From assembly GCA_041844335.1 (NCBI GenBank), contig JBGZAX010000085.1, forward strand, positions 1-38,198: a stretch of 38,198 nucleotides of DNA, in the 5' to 3' direction. Below, one piece after another: positions 16,390 to 23,742 of this stretch. This DNA comes from CAUUFM01 sp041844335 (GTDB lineage: Bacteria; Bacillota; Clostridia; Lachnospirales; Lachnospiraceae). Below the pieces are notes generated by a model. It saw only the letters and a list, made by a program, of their open reading frames with translations. It did not search any database and was not told the DNA's origin. A program made the translations under genes and the position numbers. Position 1 is the first letter of the stretch; every line of letters begins with the position of its first letter.

Positions 16390-16638
16390 ATGGCACAGGT
16401 GACTTTTAAAGTAGATGATACCATTAAGGCAAAGGCTGAAAGCGTTTGTACCGCAATGGGTATAACTATGTCAGCGGCTATCAGTATATTTCTTAGCAAG
16501 GTTGCCAATGAAAAGAGAATACCGTTTGAAGTATCGGTTGACCCGTTTTATTCCGAAGAAAACATAGCAAGGCTTACAAAGTCCATTGCTGACCTTAATG
16601 CAGGTAAAGGAACGGTGCATGAGGTAGATTATGAATAA
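16390..16638 (+). CDS. RelB/DinJ-family antitoxin
   Basis: This 82-residue protein reads MAQVTFKVDDTIKAKAE, then TAMGITMSAAISIFLSKVAN, the ribbon-helix-helix form of DinJ/RelB antitoxins, followed by an acidic toxin-binding tail. It should neutralise the toxin encoded immediately downstream and repress the shared promoter. The ribosome site AAAGGAG precedes ATG 16390. The last codons overlap the toxin start by 8 bp. Confidence 0.88.
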   Translation: MAQVTFKVDDTIKAKAESVCTAMGITMSAAISIFLSKVANEKRIPFEVSVDPFYSEENIARLTKSIADLNAGKGTVHEVDYE

Positions 16639-16894
16639 GATTTGGCAGGATGAAGCGTGGGAAGATTTTGAGTATTGGACAAAACAAGATAGAAAAATTC
16701 TCAAACGTATTCTTCGGCTTTTACAGGATATTGACAGAAACGGATATGAAGGAATAGGCAAGCCGGAACCTCTAAAAGGCGATTTGAGCGGCTTTTGGAG
16801 TCGCAGGATAGATGATAGCAACCGTCTTGTATATCGCATAAGGAATGGGAATATAGAGATAGCACAGTGCGGCTCTCATTACAGAGATAAGTAA
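16631..16894 (+). CDS. yoeB: YoeB/Txe-family ribosome-dependent mRNA endonuclease toxin
   Basis: This 87-residue protein has E46, R65 and H83 at the same positions as the catalytic residues known for E. coli YoeB (E46, R65, H83). The motifs GKPEPLKGDLSGFWSRRI and SNRLVYRI are typical of the family. It would cut mRNA on the ribosome when the antitoxin is lost, stabilising the element. The pairing with a DinJ-type rather than YefM-type antitoxin is somewhat unusual but has precedent as antitoxin-toxin mixing. Intact by inspection. Confidence 0.9.
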   Translation: MNKIWQDEAWEDFEYWTKQDRKILKRILRLLQDIDRNGYEGIGKPEPLKGDLSGFWSRRIDDSNRLVYRIRNGNIEIAQCGSHYRDK

Positions 16895-16896
16895 GG

Positions 16897-16938
16897 TATA
16901 AACTATTTTTAGTCTGTAATATGCAAAGAAAGGAGATA
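16897..16938 (+). repeat. TA leader repeat, copy 2
   Basis: TATAAACTATTTTTAGT runs directly into CTGTAATATGCAAAGAAAGG, nearly identical to copy 1 but without the 12-bp insertion. It begins 2 nt after the YoeB stop. The duplication implies either a shared operator or recombination that placed two TA cassettes in tandem. Confidence 0.8.
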
Positions 16939-16942
16939 TTAT

Positions 16943-17173
16943 ATGGCTATTTCATTAGAATTAGATGCACAGGATGAACAATTACTTAAGTCTTATGCAA
17001 AAGACAACAATATTTCTTTGTCCGAACTTTTAAGGAATGCCGCTTTGGAAAAAATTGAACGTATGGAGGACGAATATGACCTTGCATTGTATAAAGAGGC
17101 TCTTGAAGAGTACAAGAAGAATCCAATTAGCTACTCCCACACCGAAGTATGCAGAATGTTAGGAGTTGAGTGA
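16943..17173 (+). CDS. RelB-like ribbon-helix-helix antitoxin of second TA pair
   Basis: This 76-residue protein reads MAISLELDAQDEQLLKSYA, then NNISLSELLRNAALEKIERM, a ribbon-helix-helix antitoxin (DUF6290/RelB-like). The acidic C-terminal half (YDLALYKEALEEYKKNPISY) would wrap the toxin. AAAGGAG precedes ATG 16943. The stop overlaps the toxin start (TGATG). Confidence 0.85.
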   Translation: MAISLELDAQDEQLLKSYAKDNNISLSELLRNAALEKIERMEDEYDLALYKEALEEYKKNPISYSHTEVCRMLGVE

Positions 17174-17433
17174 TGTACACTTTAAAGTATAGTTACAAAG
17201 CGACGAAACAGTTAAGCAAGCTTGATAAAGGTACGCAAAAGCTTATTTTAGATTGGATAGCCGACAACTTGGAAAATTGCGAAAATCCGAGAATAAAAGG
17301 CAAAGGACTTACGGCAAACAGAAACGGAGAATGGCGATATAGGGTCGGGGACTATCGAATTATCTGCGATATAAGAGATAGCGAATTGGTTATAATTGCG
17401 TTATCAGTAGGACACAGAAAAAGTATTTATTAG
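17173..17433 (+). CDS. relE: RelE/ParE-superfamily toxin
   Basis: This protein of about 86 residues starts MYTLKYSYKATKQLSKLD and ends with NGEWRYRVGDYRIICDIRDS and the strand VIIALSVGHRKSIY. These are hallmarks of RelE-type toxins; basic residues in WRYRVGDYRI and GHRK are in the expected positions for RNA cleavage. ATG 17173 has AGGAG 7 nt upstream; the GTG at 17170 is less likely. It forms a coupled pair with the upstream antitoxin. Confidence 0.88.
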   Translation: MYTLKYSYKATKQLSKLDKGTQKLILDWIADNLENCENPRIKGKGLTANRNGEWRYRVGDYRIICDIRDSELVIIALSVGHRKSIY

Positions 17434-17434
17434 G

Positions 17435-17533
17435 TGTTATACAAAAACAGATTGGTTATTGGAAAAAAAATATGATATAAAGACTTCAGGTAAGATTTAC
17501 CGTTATGAAATGCTAAGGCTTAATGAAAAATAA
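17435..17533 (+). pseudogene. Remnant of a coding region (C-terminal fragment)
   Basis: This is an open stretch of about 32 codons ending at TAA 17531. It reads like a protein C-terminus (TDWLLEKKYDIKTSGK, then IYRYEMLRLNEK) but has no start codon or ribosome site. It follows the RelE stop. The aromatic and charged pattern suggests a decayed gene of which only the 3' end remains. I do not recognise the family. Confidence 0.4.
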
Positions 17534-17566
17534 ACAAAAAAATATTAAAAATATCTTAAAAAATGG

Positions 17567-17595
17567 TTGATTTAAATAAAAATCTATGTTATAAT
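17567..17595 (+). promoter_or_regulatory. Strong sigma-A type promoter
   Basis: TTGATT at 17567-17572, a 17-bp spacer, and a consensus TATAAT at 17590-17595. It reads toward the gene at 17645 and starts a new transcription unit after the TA modules. Confidence 0.8.
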
Positions 17596-17644
17596 AATAG
17601 TATAGATTAGAGAAAGTATAATGTTTTCAGAAAGGAGTACCGTT

Positions 17645-18412
17645 ATGCATAATAAGAAACAAAAAGTATTAATTATAGCACTTGCAACACTTTGTTTAGT
17701 AGGACTGCCGACATCTTATGTATATTCAAGAAATAGTGCCGATAAAATAAGGCAGGCAAGGATAGCAGAAGAAGAAAAGGATAGACTTGAGCAGGAAGAA
17801 AAAGAAAAAGCGGAGGCGGTAAAAAAGGCTGAACAGGAACAAAGAGAAAATGAACGAATAAAGCTTGAGGCAAAAGCAAGCTATGAAAAACATAAAAAAG
17901 AAGTAGAGATAAAAGAAAAAAAGCAGGCAAAGATAAAAGAAGAGAAACATAAAAAGAGAGTAGAAAAGCTTAAAAAGGAAAAGAAAGAGCAGGACAGGGA
18001 GGCTAAGAAACTAAGTACCAATACCTACTCCGAAAATACGGGAACTTATGTAGACCTTGACAAAGAGTTTAAGGAGAGCAAGAATATAAAAAAGTTCAGC
18101 AAAAAGGATAAACAAAAAAAGCAGGTACAAAAGCAGGGCAATGTAAAAATAACCGAGAGGAACCCGGAGATTAAAAATCCCCATAAACATAAGGATGATG
18201 ATTTAAGTTGGGTTTCGGCACATGTAGTTACAGATAAAGAAGCGGCTGAGATGGGCGGATTTGACACTGTAGAAGAATATCGTGAAACTCGTAAAAAAGC
18301 CGATGCCGGAGATAAGAAGGCAAGATATAAATTATATGGAAGTGTAGAAGAAAACACCATGGTAACAGACCCTAATGATCACGAAATGGAAGAGGGATAT
18401 ATAGTAGAGTAA
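17645..18412 (+). CDS. Membrane-anchored, K/E-rich coiled-coil protein of unknown function
   Basis: This protein of about 255 residues has an N-terminal hydrophobic segment (VLIIALATLCLVGLPTSYVY) that is a signal anchor or signal peptide. About 110 residues of Lys/Glu/Gln-rich coiled coil follow, then a more structured end (WVSAHVVTDKEAAEMGGFDT, VEEYRETRKKADAGDKKARY). I chose ATG 17645 because AAAGGAG sits just before it; the upstream ATG 17621 would translate that ribosome site. It has its own promoter and terminator, so it is a single-gene unit. No enzyme motif is visible; a stalk-like surface or wall protein is possible. Confidence 0.65.
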   Translation: MHNKKQKVLIIALATLCLVGLPTSYVYSRNSADKIRQARIAEEEKDRLEQEEKEKAEAVKKAEQEQRENERIKLEAKASYEKHKKEVEIKEKKQAKIKEEKHKKRVEKLKKEKKEQDREAKKLSTNTYSENTGTYVDLDKEFKESKNIKKFSKKDKQKKQVQKQGNVKITERNPEIKNPHKHKDDDLSWVSAHVVTDKEAAEMGGFDTVEEYRETRKKADAGDKKARYKLYGSVEENTMVTDPNDHEMEEGYIVE

Positions 18413-18442
18413 AAAAGAGGACTTAAATTTAGGTCCTCTTTT
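18413..18442 (+). terminator. Intrinsic terminator
   Basis: AAAAGAGGAC (18413-18422) pairs with GTCCTCTTTT (18433-18442), with a T-rich end. It closes the coiled-coil gene unit. The symmetric arms with A- and T-tracts could work in both directions. Confidence 0.85.
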
Positions 18443-18461
18443 ATAAATTCGAGAGGAAATT

Positions 18462-18914
18462 ATGAAAAATACTAAGTATATTGATAAGATTATCAGAGTA
18501 TTGATACAAATATTCAGCGAAGAGTATAAGAACACCATAATAGCTAAGGAAGACGTTATAGAAATAGAAAAAATCAAGAATATGAGTAATGATGAAAGAA
18601 TAGCCAGATTTGCAAGACTAAAGGCTAGAATAGAATTTAGAAGTAAAGTATTTATGGTATTCTGGTCAGTAATGATAGTTTCTATTTTTAAGATTAGTTT
18701 TTCAGGTTTGACAGCAACATCGGAAAAATTATTAAAATTGCTATATAAAGAGTCTTTACAGAGAAATTTTTTAGCAGCTTTATTTGTGCTGATGCTTACT
18801 ATTGTGTTGACATTTTTAGTTATAGTTATAATCTTCACATATGCTCATACGAAAACGAATATGGAGCTTAGAAGAAAGATTCTTTTACTTGAAAGCTATA
18901 TAGAGGATAGATAA
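18462..18914 (+). CDS. Two-helix membrane protein of unknown function
   Basis: This 150-residue protein has a charged N-terminal third (EVIEIEKI-type helix, NMSNDERIARFARLKARI). Two membrane segments follow (about residues 65-85 and 103-128), then a short charged tail (MELRRKILLLESYIEDR). GAGAGGAAATT precedes ATG 18462. No family is recognised. It is flanked by terminators on both sides, so it looks like independent cargo, although no clear promoter is visible in the 20-nt gap. Confidence 0.6.
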   Translation: MKNTKYIDKIIRVLIQIFSEEYKNTIIAKEDVIEIEKIKNMSNDERIARFARLKARIEFRSKVFMVFWSVMIVSIFKISFSGLTATSEKLLKLLYKESLQRNFLAALFVLMLTIVLTFLVIVIIFTYAHTKTNMELRRKILLLESYIEDR

Positions 18915-18929
18915 GATATTAATATATTT

Positions 18930-18958
18930 TAAGAAAGTCTGAAACGGCTTTCTTTTTT
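18930..18958 (+). terminator. Intrinsic terminator
   Basis: AAGAAAGT and GGCTTTCTT form a stem around TCTGAAAC-type loop bases, followed by seven T. A near copy of this terminator follows the next gene at 21010. Confidence 0.8.
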
Positions 18959-18986
18959 TGTTCCAATAACTTAAAAAGGAGATGTT

Positions 18987-21011
18987 ATGCGTATAGTAAA
19001 AAGGATTTTAATCGGCTTTTTGGTCTTGTTTACGGTGTTTTTGTCAGATGTAAAAGAGGGATACTGTAACAATGTAGGAGGAAACAGCGGCTCTACGGCA
19101 AATAGCGGAGATATGAAAGGCACGGGCAGTAAAAAAACTTCACAATCAAGCCCGCTTGACTACGGCTTAAGGTTCAGTCTGGTTAACAATACGGGAGCCT
19201 ATGACGGTAAGATTATAGGAAAATCAGTTGATCTGTTCCATCTTAAAAACTGGGGGAATAAAAGCTTCGGGAATAAGGACGGAGAAATAATTCACAGCAG
19301 ATACGGTACAAGTAAGGTGGAGTATTTGAGAGGTAAAAAGAAGCTGGACTTGCACGATGAACATTATTTATCAAAAGACGGGGGTTATGCCAAATGGTAT
19401 AAAGACATATGGAAGGTGTTCGGCTATAAGATGGCTCGTAAGAAGGACAAAAAGGCTTGGGTTCTTGAAAAGAAACATAGAAAAAAGCTTACTGAATATA
19501 TGGGCGTTACCAAAGAGCAGTATTTTGATCCCGATAATCGTCTTGTGGTAGAGCCTATTTTTTATTTCTATATGGAGGGCAAATACTACGGGCTTACCGC
19601 TACTGAAATAGGCTTGTTTGACCACCTGTTGGAAAATAAAAACGGTGCCGGTTTAGGAAAGTATAAAAGTAAAAGAAGTATAAAAAGCCATCAGGGCGGC
19701 AGGTCACACAGTGCAATACCCGCAGCTGATTATTTAGAACACGAAAAATGGGGGATTGATAAGCCCACGATAGCACAAAAGCGAAAGGGCTACATATATA
19801 ACAACAATGAGATGATAAATAAGATGGGTATAAGCGTGTTCCACTTTATAAAGCCGACTGACCCTCCTAAAAAGCCTAAGATAGAAAATGTAGATTATAT
19901 CTACAGATGTGACACCGATGTATTTACATCGGTAGAGCTTACAATGAAGTCGGAGGCAAATCCCGATAATCCGCTTAGTGTGGATTTTGAAATACCCGGA
20001 GTAGGAACATTAACGGCCAGCGGTATTTATTGTCCTAAAGGCTATAAGCAGCTTGTGTGGGTTAGGTGGCACACGCCGAGTGAGCCTTGCGATATGAGTA
20101 TAAGAATATCAAGCAATATAGGAGGTACAGCTACTATAAAGGCGAAGATAGAGGAAAAAACCCCATGGGAGCCGCACAACCCCGTAGCAGATGATAAAAG
20201 ACCTTTAGATCTCGATGAATTCCAAATGAACGCTGATCCTGATAAATCAAAGTATGCAAAGATAAAAGAAAAGAAAAAGACGATATGGAGCAGATGGGAA
20301 ATAGTAGAGCATCAGCCAAGAGGAGATTTTAGAAATTGGAAAGAAATAAGGCATTACAAAACGGATAAAGACGGTCATTCTTATTATAGCCACAGTACCT
20401 ATGTAGCTATATGGGACGAAAAGGCTTACTGGAGCTTTGGAGAACACGAATATAGGACAGATACGGCACCTGACGGCTCAAGCGTAACATATATAGTAAA
20501 CGGTAGAACACCAAGCAATCCTACATATTATACGGCAGAGATTAAAAAACTTGAGATGAAAGTAAAGCCCGCAAAAACTTGCAAAAAAGAAAACCCTGAT
20601 GAACGTTATATAAAGTCCGGGTACGGAATAGAGGCTGACATAACAAGTGATGTGTACAGTAATGAAACCTCAAATGTAACGGGATTTCAGACATCTAAAT
20701 ATTTGTTTCCGGAATTCAATTATAAAAAATACTGGAGATTGGGTGATAAAACTGAGGAAAAGAATATAAGAGATACAATAAGCGGTAAGATACAATTACC
20801 GAAAAATTGGTACAGCTATACAGGGTATTTCGGCTATACGGACGGCAGGTATCATTTTTTGCCTATATGGTATCCTGATGGCAATTATAAGGTGTATGCA
20901 AAGGTATACGACTGTTGGACACCGGCAGGAGAACTAAGGTGTAAAATAACTTCGGACATTACTTGCAAGGGGGCTATGTGGGACGACTGGCACGTACAGA
21001 TAGTGAAATAA
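18987..21011 (+). CDS. Large secreted protein of unknown function
   Basis: This 674-residue protein has a clear signal peptide (RIVKRILIGFLVLFTVFLSD, cleavage near residue 28). A Gly/Ser/Asn-rich linker and a long beta-rich extracellular region with many aromatic residues and scattered cysteines follow. No LPXTG motif, transmembrane tail or catalytic motif is visible, so it is either released or held by another surface protein. Its location in a conjugative element suggests a mating-contact or adhesin role, but that is a guess. AAAAGGAGATGTT precedes ATG 18987; terminators lie on both sides. Confidence 0.65.
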   Translation: MRIVKRILIGFLVLFTVFLSDVKEGYCNNVGGNSGSTANSGDMKGTGSKKTSQSSPLDYGLRFSLVNNTGAYDGKIIGKSVDLFHLKNWGNKSFGNKDGEIIHSRYGTSKVEYLRGKKKLDLHDEHYLSKDGGYAKWYKDIWKVFGYKMARKKDKKAWVLEKKHRKKLTEYMGVTKEQYFDPDNRLVVEPIFYFYMEGKYYGLTATEIGLFDHLLENKNGAGLGKYKSKRSIKSHQGGRSHSAIPAADYLEHEKWGIDKPTIAQKRKGYIYNNNEMINKMGISVFHFIKPTDPPKKPKIENVDYIYRCDTDVFTSVELTMKSEANPDNPLSVDFEIPGVGTLTASGIYCPKGYKQLVWVRWHTPSEPCDMSIRISSNIGGTATIKAKIEEKTPWEPHNPVADDKRPLDLDEFQMNADPDKSKYAKIKEKKKTIWSRWEIVEHQPRGDFRNWKEIRHYKTDKDGHSYYSHSTYVAIWDEKAYWSFGEHEYRTDTAPDGSSVTYIVNGRTPSNPTYYTAEIKKLEMKVKPAKTCKKENPDERYIKSGYGIEADITSDVYSNETSNVTGFQTSKYLFPEFNYKKYWRLGDKTEEKNIRDTISGKIQLPKNWYSYTGYFGYTDGRYHFLPIWYPDGNYKVYAKVYDCWTPAGELRCKITSDITCKGAMWDDWHVQIVK

Positions 21012-21037
21012 AGAAAGTCTAAAAGGCTTTCTTTTTA
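21010..21037 (+). terminator. Intrinsic terminator
   Basis: AAAGAAAGT pairs with GGCTTTCTTT around a short A-rich loop and is followed by a T-rich tract. It starts right at the stop codon of the secreted-protein gene and closely resembles the terminator at 18930. Confidence 0.8.
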
Positions 21038-21094
21038 TTTTAAGGTAAGGCGTTGACAATGAATAATACTTTATATAGAATTGGAGGTGAAGAA

Positions 21095-21634
21095 ATGCCA
21101 TTAAAGGAGATAAAATCAATTATGGAAATAGCGGTAGTTGCAGGACTTTTTACGCTAAGTGCAACTTTGATATCTAACATATTCATTAGCTTAAGATCAA
21201 GAAAAGATGAAAAACACGAACACGAGAGGTTAAACGATAAAAATATGCTGCTTAAGGAGGGACAAGGCAATCTATCAGCCGAACACGACCGTTTGCTGTC
21301 TAAACAGGAAAAGCTGCTTGATAAACAAAGTAAGCAGGAAAGTATATTGATGCTTTTAAGGGAACAAATAGAAACGGAGCAAAGGAATAAGGAAAGAATA
21401 AGGGACAACATAGGCATTAACTTATCGGAAAAGGTGGACAGCAGCATTGCCACACTGCAGATATTGGCAGAAGAAATGAAACAAAAAAACGAAGAGATAA
21501 AAGACCTAAAAGCATTGGTAAACTACCTTGAAGAAGAAAATGAACAATTATCAAAGGAGCTTAAGGAATATAAAAAAGACCTAAGTAATCATATAAGCTA
21601 TGACACGGACAGGGAAGAAGAGCTTGAGCTATAA
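21095..21634 (+). CDS. Single-pass membrane protein with long coiled coil
   Basis: This protein of about 179 residues has one N-terminal membrane helix (MEIAVVAGLFTLSATLISNI). About 130 residues of heptad-like coiled coil follow (SKQEKLLDKQSKQESILMLL, LVNYLEEENEQLSKELKEYK). I chose ATG 21095 because GGAGGTG lies 7 nt upstream; earlier in-frame starts at 21053/21059 would cross that site. No family is recognised. It is similar in style to the coiled-coil protein at 17645 and may be a membrane tether. Confidence 0.65.
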   Translation: MPLKEIKSIMEIAVVAGLFTLSATLISNIFISLRSRKDEKHEHERLNDKNMLLKEGQGNLSAEHDRLLSKQEKLLDKQSKQESILMLLREQIETEQRNKERIRDNIGINLSEKVDSSIATLQILAEEMKQKNEEIKDLKALVNYLEEENEQLSKELKEYKKDLSNHISYDTDREEELEL

Positions 21635-21654
21635 TAAAAATGCTTTCGCAGCTA

Positions 21655-21683
21655 TTGTTTTTATGATTGATTTGTGCTATAAT
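21655..21683 (+). promoter_or_regulatory. Promoter of the structured RNA
   Basis: TTGTTT at 21655-21660, a 17-bp spacer and consensus TATAAT at 21678-21683. Initiation would fall near 21690, directly before the structured region. Confidence 0.75.
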
Positions 21684-21689
21684 GTGATT

Positions 21690-21877
21690 GAGAAATAAGC
21701 TCAGGGGTAGCACTTACCTCTTCCCTGAAACAGGGGGGTTAGAAATCGACTGTGTCAGCGAAAAGTGTTGCCGTATAGGCTGCGGTAGACCAAAGCGTGG
21801 GGGAAGTGAGCTGTAAAATCAGCCGAAACACGTTAAGAGCCATAAAGGGATTTGAGGCTATGCTTTAAATCCTTTTT
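21690..21877 (+). ncRNA. Putative structured non-coding RNA of about 190 nt, class not recognised
   Basis: This 280-bp interval contains no credible protein frame, yet it has its own promoter and ends in an intrinsic terminator. Base composition rises well above the surrounding AT-rich DNA. Visible helices include TTCCCTG-AAA-CAGGGGG (21721-21737), GGTA/TACC (21706-21718), AGCTCA/TGAGCT as a long-range closing pair (21698-21703 with 21807-21812), GGCTG/CAGCC (21778-21782 with 21820-21824) and GTGTT/AACAC. I compared it by eye with tmRNA, SRP, 6S, RNase P and common riboswitches and see no match. It may be a trans-acting RNA, a leader riboswitch for the gene at 21918, or an RNA antitoxin. Confidence 0.65.
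21844..21877 (+). terminator. Terminator of the structured RNA
   Basis: AAAGGGATTT (21844-21853) pairs with AAATCCTTTTT (21867-21877) with one bulged G. Upstream AGCC (21838) could instead pair with GGCT (21856), a possible antiterminator. The downstream start codon is about 40 nt away. Confidence 0.75.
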
Positions 21878-21917
21878 GATTGCTTAAAAATATATCTGAT
21901 AACGGAGATATAATGAT

Positions 21918-22598
21918 ATGATTATGATTAAAAAAATTATGTATGAATGGAAAAAGTTATCTAATCTTGGCTTGATTATAGAAACCGATAATAATACATT
22001 TGAAATACAGGTGGAGAAACACAGCTTACCGCATCTATTGGGTTTGCATTATATGAACTCCGATACGGAAAGTCTAAAAGGCATCAGATTGTTTAATAAA
22101 ATTTTAAAGGATAATCTGACCGACGAACAAATTTATTCTATGGTGAATAAAAATAACCCTGAACAGCTGTCTAATGTAAAAAGGCGAGTAAAATATTTTC
22201 AGGAATTTATGTATAATCTTGACAAGGCAATAGTGGTTGAAATGACCAATCCGAAGACCAAGATAAAAAGTCATCATTTGCTGTTGCAGATTGAAGATGA
22301 TAAATATCTTCAGCTTGGAATTGCTAAGGGAGAGGCTATAGATTACTTTGAAACATTTTTGATATCTGTTGACGATTTTTATTTTAGAGAAAGCATAATA
22401 AAAGAAAAAGTAACAGGTATATATAGATATGATGAAAACTATGAGCCGGTACCGTTTTCCTTCGACCCGGTAAAGGCAGGATATCTTGAGTATGAGTATA
22501 GGAAAAATAAAGATAATTCTGAAGAATATAGCAATGATATAATTAGTGATAAATACATTGATATAAATAATGAAGATGAATGGGATATTGAGATATAG
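21918..22598 (+). CDS. Possible PBECR4-like nuclease-domain protein
   Basis: This 226-residue protein resembles, by eye, PBECR4 proteins (BECR-fold RNase-like domains found in phages and mobile elements). The match rests on the motif around HSLPHLLGLHYM and on the later LLLQIEDDKYLQLGIAKG and ETFLISVDDFYF strands. The last 40 residues are acidic and disordered. GGAG lies 10 nt before ATG 21918. It is preceded by the structured RNA and its terminator, so expression may depend on read-through. Function is tentative; it could also be an uncharacterised accessory protein. Confidence 0.5.
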   Translation: MIMIKKIMYEWKKLSNLGLIIETDNNTFEIQVEKHSLPHLLGLHYMNSDTESLKGIRLFNKILKDNLTDEQIYSMVNKNNPEQLSNVKRRVKYFQEFMYNLDKAIVVEMTNPKTKIKSHHLLLQIEDDKYLQLGIAKGEAIDYFETFLISVDDFYFRESIIKEKVTGIYRYDENYEPVPFSFDPVKAGYLEYEYRKNKDNSEEYSNDIISDKYIDINNEDEWDIEI

Positions 22599-22618
22599 GA
22601 GCGTAAAAGCTCTTTTTT
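22599..22618 (+). terminator. Short intrinsic terminator
   Basis: GAGC-GTAAAA-GCTC followed by six T, beginning at the stop codon of the PBECR4-like gene. The stem is only 4-5 bp, so termination may be partial. Confidence 0.5.
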
Positions 22619-22658
22619 ATTTCCAATATCTCATTTGTTGTTAAAAATGGAGGATTAA

Positions 22659-23099
22659 ATGTTTTTATATGAAAAAGACTTAAAAGATGCATTTTGGGAA
22701 AAGTATAAGAGCAGAGATAATGTAAAAAATTATGCGTTTGAGATAGGCAGAAGCGGCGGAGCGGATTTAATAACATTTGAATATTTAAACAATAGGTATG
22801 AATATAATGCCTTTGAGTTTAAGATTGATAATATAAGCAAGGCTATTTTGCAAGCCAATTACAATTTGAAATATTCCCATAAATCGTGGATAGTATTGCC
22901 TGAAGAAAAACGAAATATAATACAAAATAAGTATTATACACAAATCAAATGGACAAGAGGACTTGGTGTTATATTTGTGAGAGAAGGGGGGTATTATGAT
23001 TTTTTTATAAAGCCTATGCCTAATGATAGTGTTTTAGTTAATCAAGAGCTTTTAAAACTTGCAGTGTATAGCAAGGATATTGGAAAAAAAAGAAGCTAA
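22659..23099 (+). CDS. PD-(D/E)XK nuclease-like protein
   Basis: This 146-residue protein has GRSGGADLITFEY (D36), then YNAFEFKIDN (E53-F-K55), the spaced D...ExK signature of restriction-endonuclease-like folds. A following helix (SKAILQANYNLKYSHKSWIV) resembles the QxxxY-type motif of many such nucleases. It may act in DNA repair, defence or replication of the element. GGAGG lies 7 nt before ATG 22659. No partner methylase is adjacent. Confidence 0.65.
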   Translation: MFLYEKDLKDAFWEKYKSRDNVKNYAFEIGRSGGADLITFEYLNNRYEYNAFEFKIDNISKAILQANYNLKYSHKSWIVLPEEKRNIIQNKYYTQIKWTRGLGVIFVREGGYYDFFIKPMPNDSVLVNQELLKLAVYSKDIGKKRS

Positions 23100-23160
23100 T
23101 AAAAACCTGATGAAATATATTTTTTCCAATATCAATAATAATAGTAGGAGGATTAAAAAA

Positions 23161-23742
23161 TTGAAAAGATTGTTTGTAGATATGGACGGCACTTTAGCCG
23201 TCTTTTCTTATGTCAAAAACATTGAAGATTTGTATAAAAAGGGATATTTTGCAAAGCTGCGACCCATTTGTGAGGTGGTAGACGCCATAAAGTATATCAT
23301 ATCAGATGTTCCTCAAGTGGAAGTCTATATATTATCTTCATATTTGCAGGACAGCAGGTTCGCTTTAGCGGAAAAGCAAAGATGGCTTGACAGCTGTTTG
23401 CCCGGTGTAAAAATGTCGAATCGAATATTCTTGCCGTACCCTGAAGATAAGGCGGATACTCTGGGGAAGTTAAGCAAAGAGGACTACTTGTTGGATGATT
23501 ATACACCCAATCTTGTATCTTGGGATGAAAAGGGAGGAACTGCGATAAAACTGTTAAATGGAATAAATGATACTACGGGGCGATGGCAAGGAATAAAGGT
23601 TCGTTATGATGCTGTGAATTTACGTAGCGAGATTATAAATAAGATTGTGACAAGTAAGATTGTAAAATATGAAACAGATGAAGAAATTCCGGGGCAATTA
23701 AAGCTTGATAAAAGTATTTTTAAAGGAGGATTAGTTTTATGA
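23161..23742 (+). CDS. HAD-superfamily 5'-nucleotidase-like phosphatase
   Basis: This protein of about 193 residues begins at TTG 23161 with GGAGG 9 nt upstream. The N-terminal FVDMDGTLA has nucleophile D7 and acid D9; motif II is YILSSYLQ, and the late acidic motif is YLLDDYTPNLVSW. These match the 5'(3')-deoxyribonucleotidase branch of HAD enzymes, which dephosphorylate nucleoside monophosphates. The open frame extends upstream to 23059 but lacks a ribosome site there and overlaps the nuclease gene. It overlaps the LRR gene start by 4 nt (ATGA). Confidence 0.78.
   Translation: MKRLFVDMDGTLAVFSYVKNIEDLYKKGYFAKLRPICEVVDAIKYIISDVPQVEVYILSSYLQDSRFALAEKQRWLDSCLPGVKMSNRIFLPYPEDKADTLGKLSKEDYLLDDYTPNLVSWDEKGGTAIKLLNGINDTTGRWQGIKVRYDAVNLRSEIINKIVTSKIVKYETDEEIPGQLKLDKSIFKGGLVL

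Noticed and set aside
21053..21081. TTGACA-17-TAGAAT resembling a strong promoter
   Set aside because: Initiation would fall at about 21088, after the GGAGGTG ribosome site of the gene at 21095, leaving a leaderless message; probably fortuitous, though a consensus -35 makes it worth noting.
23059..23160. N-terminal extension of the HAD nucleotidase
   Set aside because: It overlaps the nuclease gene, lacks a ribosome site, and the HAD fold starts right after TTG 23161, which has GGAGG.
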